Shown piece by piece: positions 1 through 10,866 of a DNA stretch of 64,000 nucleotides; position 1 is the stretch's first letter, and each line of letters opens with the position of its first letter. Position numbers and translations under genes: made by a program. This DNA comes from Hydractinia symbiolongicarpus (taxonomy: Eukaryota; Cnidaria; Hydrozoa; Anthoathecata; Hydractiniidae). Location of the stretch: the NCBI RefSeq assembly GCF_029227915.1, contig NC_079886.1, forward strand, positions 10,065,501 to 10,129,500. Direction: 5' to 3'. Under the pieces are notes generated by a model, which was not told the origin of the DNA, ran no database searches, and saw only the letters and a program-made list of their open reading frames with translations.

Positions 1-119
1 AATTTTTTTTTTCGGGATTATGCGGGTTTTTTCGGGCAAATACCTGAATTTTTTTTAAAACGCTGAACTCGCCCGAAAACACCCGCACTTTTTACGGCGT
101 ATGCGGCTTATCGGCACCC
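1..119. repeat. Right end of a CCCGAAA-rich TIR element (truncated by window edge)
   Basis: The terminal block around GCGGCTTATCGGCACCCTC, and the repeated TTCGGG/CCCGAAA motifs inside it, recur at 25378-25468. There they form the right end of a 396-bp element with inverted ends. This copy is therefore the right part of a second member of the same family, cut by the window start. No coding capacity is visible. Confidence 0.6.
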
Positions 120-2495
120 TCATCATTTTTTAGCTAGCAGATTTTGCGTAAAAATATATCTAGCCAGAGTAATTTTTTTTAATACACTTAATTTCACCCC
201 TTGCTTTTTTTCTGAAATATTTGCAAAACATGAAAAAAAGTTTTTCTAGTAGATTGGAAAAATAGCTGGCTAGCTACATGTAAGACAGACATATCTTTTA
301 GACAAATTACTTTTTACGTGAACGTGTTGGCCGTTATTATAAAGAAACTCAAAATGTGGAACATTATAGAGAAAACCCAAAATGCTGTACAGTCTAAAAT
401 ACGTATGTATCGTATCTAACTAACGTAGGCATTTATTTTTGCCTGCGAGAGGTTTCACAAAGTTTATCTATGCCTAGAGTAGTTCCTTTTTGCGTCATGT
501 GCGTCTTGAATGACTTTAAATTCGTAAAAACATCATTTGGACATTATATAAAAAGATAACAAAGAAACATACCGCAGCGTCACCCATTATTTAAATTTTT
601 ATTCTTGTGGAACCAGCGTGAAACCTTCGTGTCTTCTGAGGAAATTTTAGTGAGCAAAGCTTGCAAAGGGGCACCTTCAAAAAACTTCGAAGCATGGTTA
701 GAATACAGTCTTGATGTTCTAGTTCGAATAAAGGATCGAACGCTGTTAAACAAAAGAACCTTTAATATGCAAATAAATAAAGATCATTTTTCGCTACTTT
801 GTACCGTTGTGAGAAAATACGTCATCAAAAGTACATTTTGGGGAACAAGCTTATTTGTATTTCTCTACATAGTAAAATAACCTTTAGGGCAGGTAATTCT
901 ACTTTTGTATAATATTTGAGACATTATAAATCTTCATATTAAAATTGAATATTTGTTGTAATTACCCTCTCTGACTTTGAGATATAAAGTCAGAAGTTTA
1001 GGACGGATGATAAATTAACCCCCCGAATGCGCGGAATTTTTAAATAGTGCGGTTTTTATTTCAGGGATCTAGGTACTAGCTTTCTTTTTTAAGTAGACAA
1101 ATTCAACAGAAAGAGATAAACAATATGTACCATTAAAGTATGAAGTAAATACAGAATTTATTGATCTGTAAGTTTAAAAATAGGAATTAATTTTTTTTCT
1201 CCATTGCCTGATGCAAGAATCTGTACATTGAAACCAGAATTAGAACATAACAATATAAAAAATTAAACAAGTGTTCAGTCAGTGTGAAAGTTAATTTGGT
1301 TCATCCGAAAGCGAAAGAATATCAAGGCAAAACAATCGAGACACGTATTAAAAGAAGAAGAAAACAAGAAGGAGGCGAAGGAAGACACAAAAAGGACTTC
1401 TATGGTCGTCGAAGAGTGCTAGTAATTACGTTTTCGTTTACGATATCTTGATGATACTCCTTCCTTACCATGGACTTTATCTGTGATGATCAAACAACAC
1501 TTCTCTTCAGTATTTTGATACTTCTCTTCGTACACTCTTAACACTGCTGGCACTGCCACTTTTAGCTAACTCCTTAGTAGTAGGAGCATTCAACAAAATA
1601 TTTTCTTCTTTTTTATTGACATTGGCCGATTCATACTTGACCCCTCCCTTCCCCCCTCTGTCATTGACCACTATAGCTACAAAATTCACCACTCCAAAAT
1701 AAATACCATTCACGCCACTGCACTGTAAGGCATTTATACTCCCTTTCAATAATGTACTCTTCTTCTGTGGATCCTTATTAGATAAAACACAATATTTCCC
1801 AATCCAAAACCTAGCCGGCGAAATTGTACCACTGTTGACAAAATTGTACCATTTATTTTTAATTTAATTTATTGACAAAGCCTAATAGGAACGTTCACAG
1901 AGCAAGCTCTATGAGCAGTGATCCTACTTTGCCACTATCAAGGATATTAAATCATTCTTAAGCATTAACAAGTTACCCTAGGTAATAGCAACTTAATTTT
2001 TGCTAACTGTTATTAATGCCGTTAAACTCAGTTTGTATCTGCTTAACAAAATTTCAACAAGCGTAAAAAGAGAAATTTTAAAAATTCTGCATGATGAAAA
2101 AAAATGTATGTTATGAAATTTCGAAAACCAAGAAAGTTTTCGTGAACTAACTTCAAAAAACAATATGCGTAGTGCATTTTATTTGATATGAAAAACAAAC
2201 ATGTGGGTGTTAGAACATGTTTTCTTTTTGATAACTTGATTTAATTTAATCCAAGAACTAAGGATTTTATTCTCTATTAATAACAGTCACTTTACTTCCC
2301 ATGTGTATTTTACAAATGGTAGATTATTGTGATAGTAGGTGAATTAGTGTAACAGGTTGGCTTGGAATAACAAGTAGTCACTAAGTTTAAGTAATGACTT
2401 GACTTACAACTTTTTGATGTCTGGGCTAAAATTCCTGGTCGTGAGCATTGGTGGAATTTATACCACCCTTGTTTTCCATACCGAAAAACAGCAAC
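120..2495. other. Unassigned AT-rich sequence
   Basis: I see no gene I can support here. Short open frames exist, such as 605-880 (+) and 1507-1749 (-), plus a basic stretch near 1280-1450 (+). None shows a family motif, a clear splice context or a start. The stretch after 1830 is low-complexity and AT-rich. Confidence 0.4.
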
Positions 2496-2509
2496 CCTGT
2501 TAAAGATAT

Positions 2510-2803
2510 ATATATATATATAGGTGAATATTTATCATAGCACATCCATATTTCATTCTCAACGGAGAATGCTTCAACCCGATCAGACCTCTGATCATGA
2601 CGGGCAAGTATAATGCATGTAAGTCATATTGAAGAAGAACTACTTTGTTCATCACTAACATACTGCCAAGCAGTGAGCGGGATTCAATCGGCGGTCCCCA
2701 GAACTGGGAGCTGCAGACGAATCCACTACGTGCGGCAATATCTTAGTGATGAACTCAGATAGTTCAATATGACTTACACGCATTATATATCTTCTTCAAT
2801 ATG
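2510..2803 (-). mobile_element. tRNA-derived composite SINE with 14-bp target duplication
   Basis: Read on the minus strand, the middle (about 2665-2740) is tRNA-like. It has a box A-like stretch and a box B-like GATTGAATCCCGC, matching the two tRNA-like units at 42.2-42.5 kb. Roughly 50-bp inverted arms flank it (TTAGTGATGAAC and AATATGACTTACA types). A further module (about 2521-2613) with its own small hairpins is shared with the 42-kb element. The insert is bounded by direct copies of CCTGTTAAAGATAT at 2496-2509 and 2804-2817, as expected for LINE-mediated insertion. A TA microsatellite lies at its left end. Confidence 0.75.
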
Positions 2804-2817
2804 CCTGTTAAAGATAT

Positions 2818-5040
2818 TTTGTTGCTTCACTTTTTAGATTTTTTTTTGTAATTTTTTTTTTGTGGGAACGCTCGCACAAATCAAATTATTGAATCTTGGG
2901 GCAGGCGATTTATCATATGGGTACGTTTTTCTTGATAGGCCCTATAATTTATTTTAAATAATTTATGGTTACTTTGCCTTGCTAAAAATGCTAAATGGTG
3001 ATAGCTGTTTTCATTATAAGATTTAAAATCACATCTAAAAAAACTAGGACAGCCTTGTTTCTATCAGAAAATACAAATCGGTGCCCTTTCATCCTGCAAA
3101 ATATTTTATTTTCTGTGTGGGTGCCTGTTCCACTGGTGTAACCTGCCCATTTGGCTGGGCAAGAATTTCTCTGGTGTAGGTAACTGGTGTTAAATGCAAA
3201 CTATACAGCAGAACTATCCAGGACTAACATGCAGGTGGAAATCGCGTAAACTTCGAAAAGAAGCAACTTTTGATGCCTCCAGTCCATTAAAGAGAAGTGT
3301 AAACTTGTTAATTGTCGTAGCAAATTTTTAAACTTGATTGGTATACGTTTCTTTACATTATTTTGCAATATTTTTATATGGTTTTTTACATCATAAGTCA
3401 GATTTTTTTGTTGGACATTCCAAAGTGCATCTAGCTAGATGTTAGTAGAGCTAATAATGAAGTAAGAGACAATTAAAGAAAAATAAAAAGATATACATTG
3501 TGGCAAATTTAGCTAAATGTAATTTCAGGTTGCTATAATTCTTGCTTAGCTAATTTTTAACTTTATCTTTCGAACTACTGTCCACAAAATTTCTTACATT
3601 TTGTTAGCACAAAGTTGTAAAATTTTGACATTATAAGGCCTAAAATTTTCGTTAAGTTTTATTTACATCTTTCATACTGAACGGGCTAAGTAATTTATTT
3701 GTTTTTGTTGGTTTTATAGATTTTAGTGATTTTAGTTTTCAATTAAAATTGACTTTAGTTTTCTTTGCCTAACATGTCGATTAAAAAGTTTGATATGATT
3801 TTAAAATATCCTGATTGGTTTAAATTTTCATGAAATCAAATTGATTATTTTCAAAAACAATGCAGTAGCAAAATTAACTTTGACTAATTTGATAAACAAT
3901 GCTTGTTATTTTTCATTCTTGGATTTTGCATTTCTGTACAGAAAATGCTGCAAATGCTTCCTGGTTACATTCAGAAGTGTGTTCTTATTTTTTAACTGCA
4001 ATGACAAAGCTTGAGTACAGTGGTATCAATATGCATCTGCTATACCCCATCGCTGAAGAAACTTATTCCGTCCAAGATTTTATGTAATATTTAAGATATA
4101 ACTGTAATACTTAATTTGAATAAAATACAAGAAAATTTGATGTTTGTAATTCGTGTTCAAAGTTGTGCAAAAAAAGTAAAGTTGCCTAGTTGTTTGTGAT
4201 CGCCCTGACAAGCAATTAAGCCCCTTCAAAGCTATTTTACTCCAGTCAAAAAAGTCCTAAATCTGCCCCTAATGAATGCAGGCTCACATAAGCACTGCCA
4301 CAATATTATTCAATTATTTAATGCACAAGCTTGCTTTTTACCACAAAAGAAAGCTGACAATGGTAGTGGTTAAATTAATTATATGACCCCAATATTAAGA
4401 CTTGGTTAGAATTAAATTTAATGCATGTAATGTTGTGTTTATATACAAATATTTGATCTCTCTAGTAAGAAAATCATTGATGGTTATTAATGCTACTGTA
4501 CAAACCTTAGAAATGCTAGTTCTTTTTACCTGATTTAGTCATTCCACAGGTGTTTTGATTTTCCTTTGAAGTGTGTATATTGTCCTTGTGGTCATCAGAT
4601 TAGTCTCTGGGCAAACATACATTTAAACCAGACTCAAGAAAATTTATTTTTGAATCTGCTGTATGAACCCTTTAATTTTCTAATATAATTTACTTAACTG
4701 TTCTTAAAGAAGTGATGTATGATCAATTTAAATCCATAAAATTTCTTTATCCATTTCAATTTAAATTAATGAAGTGTATATGGTCCAGTTTGAATTGATA
4801 AAAACTTTGATAAATGTTAGGGGTAATGTATGAGCATTCATAAAAGCTCTTTTTGTATAATATCACAAGAAAATGAGTCCAACTTATAGAAAGATTAAAG
4901 TTAAAAGTTTGACAATATTTTCTTATTACACAATCTTTTTTATCATTTAATTGCCAATTTAAATTGACTGTATATCACCCTCTCCCAAGTTCTCTCCTGA
5001 ATACACATTCAAATTTAATAATAGGGACCTATCAAAAATT
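2818..5040. other. Intergenic stretch with one possible terminal exon
   Basis: This AT-rich sequence lies upstream of METTL6. One candidate is 3944-4087 (+). It follows a pyrimidine-rich TTCTGTACAG acceptor, stays open for about 48 codons to a TAA, and has an AATAAA about 35 bases after the stop. It could be the last exon of an unrecognised gene, but I found no upstream partner exon. Nothing else is supportable. Confidence 0.25.
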
Positions 5041-8000
5041 ATGAATACTTTAGAAAAGCAAGGTTTGACTGCTACCTATCCTGTTGCACAGTCAAGTTTG
5101 TCGTACCCAAAATCCCTGTCAGACAAGGAAAAAATCAGGCTGAAAGAGGACAAAGTTTTGGTTTCACCATTTAAACAAAACAAGTTGGAACTGGAAGCAC
5201 AAAAGAATTGGGATTTATTTTACAAAAGGAATTCAACAAAATTCTTTAAAGACAGACATTGGACCCATCGCGAATTTCCCGAATTAACAAGTGAAGTACT
5301 CAACTTTTAGTATAATTTTTCTACTTGTACATGCTTATCAACACAGTTTTCATTATGTAAGGACTAGAACTGAAAAAAAGAAGTTTCATTAAAGATTTTT
5401 TTTCAATAACCCTGTGATAGTATTGTTACTTATTCTACATTCTTATTTTGTGCGTTATGCTTACCTATGTAGTGTTTTGTTTTCATTGTAGAACTTGTCG
5501 ACACAAGGATACAAGATTCTGGAAGTTGGATGCGGTTGTGGAAATACCATTTTTCCTGTGATTGAAGAAAACAAGCATGTATTTGTTTATGCTTGTGATT
5601 TTTCACCAAGGGCTGTTAATTTTGTCAAGGTGAGGACTTTAACCTAGTTAAGATATTTTTTCTTAATAGCCTCGTTTACTTTAACAGGTTTAAATTTCTC
5701 CTGTACTAATTTTGGCAAATCTAAAAACCTTGCCTTTTATAAGCATTTATTTTCGTGACCTTGGTCCAACTTTTTGAAGGTATGATTTTGAAAATAGGTA
5801 AGTGAATGAAAAAATAGAAATAGCCAATTAATTTGATAAAAAAGCTTTCCTTCTTTTTAATTTCGAGTATCTTGAAAGACTTACAATTTAATATGTGCTA
5901 AGTTTTTAAAGTTTTATTTCTTTCTATCTGCTTACTCTTAAGGCATAAATCCTAACGATTAAAGAAAAAACAGAAAATTAAATTAATCACCCCTTTCTAA
6001 AATCTACTTTTTTGTGTTCAGGAGAACCCTTTGTTTGATGAAGACAGATGTTCAGTGTTTCAATGTGACTTGACAAAAGATGATCTGCGTGAAAACATTG
6101 CTGAAGACTCCATAGATCTTGTCACTGTGATATTTGTGTTGTCAGCAATTTTACCTAGCAATATGCAGCAAGTCGTACAAAATATAGCAAGAGTAAGAAA
6201 AATAAATTATCTTGTGTTATTGCATTTTTTTATTGGCTCTGCAAATATTGTTATATGTTTTGCACGTTATGTTTTATTTTAGATCGTTAAACCAGGTGGT
6301 GTGATATTATTCAGAGATTATGGGTTGTATGACCATGCCATGTTAAGGTTTAAACCCGGCCACAAACTTGATGAAAACCTTTATGTAAGACAAGATGGTA
6401 CTAGGGCGTATTATTTCTCGTTAGGTAAAATTTTAAAATTTTTTATTTTTATTTTCTTGGCGATTTATTAAACCTTTGCGGAAACATACAAGATAGTTGG
6501 TTCAGTTTCTATCTATTTCGTCCCATTTTATATAAAAAAATTTAATTTCTACGTCTAATACGTTTTTAACGATTTACAAATTTTAAGTTGGAAGAAATTA
6601 AAAGTCAGGGAAAATTCTCTAAGAAATCTGGACCTTTGGTCTTTAGTTTCTAGTGTGTAAGAACCATACACCATCTTTTAAGATCTTTTTTAAAATTTAA
6701 TTTTTCTGAGCCTTTATTTTGTATTGTCTTGTTTTTCCATTCGTATTTTTTAAGGAGAGATATTACAAACTTTTGCATGAGAATATGTTTTATAAAAATG
6801 TAAATCTAAAAATTTAGCGGCTACAAAACTATTCGGGAAATTTCAATGGCTAACAACGCAATTTTATTGAATAATATATTTCGAGTTTTTGTAACTCATC
6901 ATCAGATTCATTCTCTTAAACTCAGGGACCTAGAAATTGTGTGAGATTTTTTTTAACGGGATCCACGGGCCACCGACTATTCTAAATTTTGCATTAAAAT
7001 CATACAAGTTTATTGTTTATAGAGCCAGTCTAAGCAACAATGATAACTAAAACCTTTTAAAAGGTATTAATTACCTTCTAAAAACTAGTAACATAGCATT
7101 TTTTAACAAACACAGCTCCTTGTGTTGTCATTGTTACTTCGTCAAAACAAATTTTCGATTTACTGATATTATATACTGATATGATAATATTAATCTTACA
7201 GACTAGCTCATTTTAGCGCCAAAAAGAATATTAAAAGAAAATGTTTATATTTTTAGAGAATAGCAATAAAAAAGTAGCAAATTCATCATTAAATTAATTG
7301 TTCATAAACAGGTTGTCTTTACAGTTCCGATTTCTTTCGAGTGATCTATTTATTACACACCGTCATTCAGAATGTGCAAATACGAGAATAACGTCCATGG
7401 CGGAGAGCTTACTCGAACCATTGTGTAGCCCCTGTAACAACATTCGTAATTTCGAATTCACAAGAATATAAGACTCTTTTGAGGCAAGAGAATCAATTCT
7501 TAAAGTGGGGGAGAAACAGCATTGGAAATATTTCCCAGATAGTCGATTGACGTATTTGATAGTGTTGTCGTTGAGCTTAAGGAATATTTGAAAAATCGTT
7601 TCAAGCTAAAAACAATCTTAATTCACTACAATATTAGGATTAGACCAGACAAACATAATTTACTAGTGATTTAGTAATCTCGAGTTCTAAATCCCTAAAG
7701 TCCTAATTCACGGTTACAGTCAAGTTTTCAAGAAAGTATAGTTCCGTTCTAACAGATTGAATCTTCAGTTGGTATATATTTAACTTACGTTAAAACTTGT
7801 CTTTTAATTGATCTACAAAAGAGTATTTTCATAAAAAATAACACCAAATGGTGTAGCACATTTGTGTTAAGCGAGAAGTTGAATACAGAGAGTGTTTGTG
7901 TTACATGGAGAAGAGTTTATATGGACAGAAAACGTGTCTGTAAATCGTTGACCCTAGTTCATCAGATATATTTGTCATGGTGAACTCATGCAAGAGAATT

Positions 8001-8218
8001 TTTTTTTCTTTATTTGTGATCGTGTTATTAGTTTATACACACGATCTGGAAATTGGACTTTTTTTTTAGAATATGCAGAAGATCTGTTTTCGTCCGTGGG
8101 ATTTAAAGTCATCGAAAATACGTACATTCATAAGAGAACTGTCAATAAAAAGGAGGAAGTGGATGTTCCCAGGATATTTATACAAGGGAAGTACAAAAAA
8201 GCAGATCTCACTGAGTAA
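5041..8218 (+). CDS. METTL6: METTL6, tRNA N3-methylcytidine methyltransferase
   Basis: There are five coding exons: 5041-5295, 5492-5629, 6022-6192, 6283-6424 and 8070-8218. All junctions are GT-AG and keep phase. The family makes 3-methylcytidine at position 32 of serine tRNAs, using S-adenosylmethionine. The N-terminus carries the METTL2/6/8 signature QKNWDLFYKRN followed by FFKDRHW. Exon 2 has the SAM-binding motif I, LEVGCGCGN, followed by YACDFSPRAV. Exon 3 has VFQCDLTKDDL. Exon 4 has the near-invariant FRDYGLYDHAMLRF and YVRQDGTR. The last exon has TVNKKEEVDVPRIFIQ. Length (about 285 aa) and collinearity match the vertebrate protein end to end. The exon 1 donor (GAA|GTACTC) is not a strong consensus, but it is the only nearby GT that keeps the frame. 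Intron 4 (about 1.6 kb) is the longest. The start is the first in-frame ATG of the exon. Confidence 0.93.
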
Positions 8219-8430
8219 GTGAGTTCAAAACAGACAACATGGGCAAGTGAGACAAAAGCAGGCATCATGAGCAAATAAGATAAAAACAGACTACAAGTGA
8301 GATTAAAACATACGACGTGAGTGATTAAGATAAAAAAAAAAAAAAACATAAGCAAGTGAGATAAGAATTGACTGCTTGAGCAAGTGAGATAAAAATTGAC
8401 AGCTTGAGCAAGTGAGATAATAACAGACAA
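8211..8430 (+). repeat. Degenerate ~30-bp minisatellite starting on the METTL6 stop
   Basis: Variants of GAGCAAGTGAGATAAAAA follow each other about seven times, spaced 25-35 bases apart, and include a short poly-A run. The first unit, CTGAGTAAGTGAG, contains the METTL6 TAA stop. The array therefore occupies the proximal 3' UTR. Confidence 0.75.
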
Positions 8431-8681
8431 TTATTTCGTATTTCCCAAAAGATATTTTTAGAACTCGGTTTGTTTTCATTTGTCTTTTAATCCGAACACA
8501 TGTTTCTATTTGTCTGATTCTAAAGCTTTATTATGTGACAAGCTTTTTGATAACACCCATGAGAATTTAACTCTGTCGTGTCGAAAAAATTTGGCACGCG
8601 ATGTTGTTGAACATGAAAATGATGAACACACGCTTTTTCTCTGTCGATTGTTATATTGGTCTATTGTTTCAAATAATTCGT

Positions 8682-8938
8682 GGCGCGTGGCCTTGTGGAT
8701 ATAGAGTTCGCTTCGCAATCACAGGGTCTGTGGTTCAATCCACAGCGCGGGCGTGTTTAGCAAGTTCCTTTACCACAGCTACGGGTCAACCCATGTCATG
8801 TGAGGGAAATTGGGTAGGTATTACCGGTGTATACTTAATGTATACATTCCGAACACAGGACCCACATTGGTAACAGTGTTTCCTACACTGAAGTGGTTAT
8901 ATCCTGTGTAAATATTCGAAATAATAATAAGAAGAAAA
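8682..8938 (+). mobile_element. tRNA-derived SINE
   Basis: A tRNA-like head at about 8682-8752 has a box A-like GTGGCCTTGTGGATATAG and a box B-like GGTTCAATCC. A tRNA-unrelated body follows, then a 3' tail of AATAATAATAAG repeats. The body segment around 8790-8817 (GTCATGTGAGGGAAATTGGG) is shared with the minus-strand SINE at 24.3-24.55 kb. This points to a common central domain in otherwise different SINEs. Confidence 0.75.
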
Positions 8939-10866
8939 TAAAACGATGATGACCCTACTTAGAATCATAATATTTTTGGGAAAAAATCCTGTATTTTGTT
9001 TTCAATGGAAACTTGCTCAAATTGTACAAAATTGGTTGTGTAAAATTTATTCTTTGAATACTGGTTCAAAGCTTGTCGCAAATTCCGCAAAAAAGATAAG
9101 TATAGCTAGCAAACTTAACTCAACATCTTGTTTGAAAAATTTTGAATAGGAAGTCCAAAATTATTTAAGGCTCCCCATACATTCTAATTGACTCTACATA
9201 CCAGCAGAACAAACCAATCCCCTCTAACAAGTAATGCCTGTGTTCGTTCCTACAGTTTTTTTCTCTCGGAATGGTGCAATATTTTAGAGCTCCCATATAA
9301 AGAACTAATAAATAATACGGAATGCCTATAACAACTGTTAGGTAATTTGCAATTATATAAAGACTAAGCAAAAAATGACTTGGCTGTTTTTTGCAGGAAA
9401 TGTTCTAAACATGACAGTGTATGCGTAGTATTACAACAACAGTCCTGTGTTGGGATTTGATGTTCCGTGTTGGGTTTTTTGCAATTCATTCTAGCAGTTA
9501 CGCATAAGTTACTCAACCATTCAAAAAGCGCGTAAATTTAAATTGGTAAATTACGCGTGGCATGTTTTCGAAAGTGTTCGGCATAGTAGTGCGCAAGTAT
9601 TCAATAGTGTTCGGCATAGTAGTGCGCAATTATGTTCGAGACAAAACATTTCATGGCAACGAAATGTTTCGAAAACGAGTGGTAGTAAGTAGATTTTTTC
9701 TTCATTTAAACCTTGAAAACAGATTAGCCTAAAATGTTATTATTTTGTTCGGATTTTTATCTTTGCGTATCGTAAAATCTGGTGTTTCACGGATGTTGAT
9801 TTTCCCAAAAAAAGAAAATTAAATATTTACGTCCAAGCTTTCGCTATTTTGATCAACAGTTAAAAAATATTTATGGGCAACTTTCTACACGAGTAACAGA
9901 CCACCGTAGTCAAAAATCATTTTAGAAAAAATAGTCGCTTAAAAATCTATGAACTTTGTTTTTAGTAGCCTTTTGCTTTTTTACCATTCTCGACCCGAAG
10001 CTCTTTGAGGTAAGCCTCGAAAGTATGTTTTATCTCAAAGAGCTCTGGGGACGAAAATGCTTTTTTATCTATCAAAATGCGCGCGAATGTAAAAAAAATT
10101 GACCAACTTTTGTGAACATTGATAAGTGCCTAACTAAAAATATTTACGTACGTCAATTTCTTGACTTCGTTAAAAAAAATCGAAACAGCAAAGAAAAGGC
10201 CACTTAATAATCTAAACCAAGGAGGTTTAAACCTCCTTGAATAAACTAACTAAAGTTACGTAATATTAAGATATTTTATATTTAGAAATCGTTATGGAAA
10301 CCTTTTTTTCTGCTTGTGCTGGTTGTATTGGTGTATGACTATCAGAAAATATTTACGTATCTTCAGATCTTCGCTAAACAAAGTTCCCTGTCGGTAAACG
10401 AAGTACACTTAAAAGGTAAAACCCGTTGTATGTGAATAAAAGTAGGAGGAATCACAACAAATTGCAAAGTGCACGCTGACACCACTTTCCAACCCACATG
10501 TTTTTATGGAACCAAAACTTTAAGGAACACAAGGTTGATTATATTATGAAAATAAAATAGAGAAAATTATAATTGACAGAACTTTTGGTCAGGAATTTCG
10601 AGTGATTAAACAGGGGTCTTTCCTTAGGCTAAAAAACTTCAAGCACAACTCGCGTGTACGACACCACTCGCCTCTTCTACACCACCCGCTTTAAAGTGGA
10701 CCCTGTCACAAACATCACCACTCACCTTCAAAACTACTTTTTTTACATTTAGTGTACACCCTTCGATTTGTGAATCATCCATTTTAAATTTCACTTCTTT
10801 TTTATTAAGAGATCGAGACAAAAGCAAAGTCGCTCCATGGCTTATATTTTTTGTACTTTGCTTTAG
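8939..10866. other. Intergenic sequence with small repeats
   Basis: No gene is recognised. A 33-bp direct duplication built on GTGTTCGGCATAGTAGTGCG lies at about 9576-9630. A fold-back with arms AGCTCTTTGAG and CTCAAAGAGCT lies at about 9990-10065. A 22-bp perfect palindrome lies at 10218-10239. The promoter and first exon of the downstream DUF229 gene may lie here, but I could not place them. Confidence 0.5.
10218..10239. repeat. 22-bp perfect palindrome
   Basis: The sequence is CAAGGAGG, TTTAAA, CCTCCTTG with no mismatch. It could be a binding site for a dimeric factor or the relic of a fold-back repeat. It lies about 600 bases upstream of the DUF229 exon. No function is implied. Confidence 0.6.

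Noticed and set aside
605-880. Plus-strand frame of 91 codons
   Set aside because: Begins at a non-ATG codon, has no recognisable motif or clear splice partners, and lies in repeat-rich sequence.
1280-1452. Basic stretch readable as KVNLVHPKAKEYQGKTI on the plus strand
   Set aside because: The frame is short and ends in stops, no start or splice sites are convincing, and I cannot match it to a family. It might be a decayed element.
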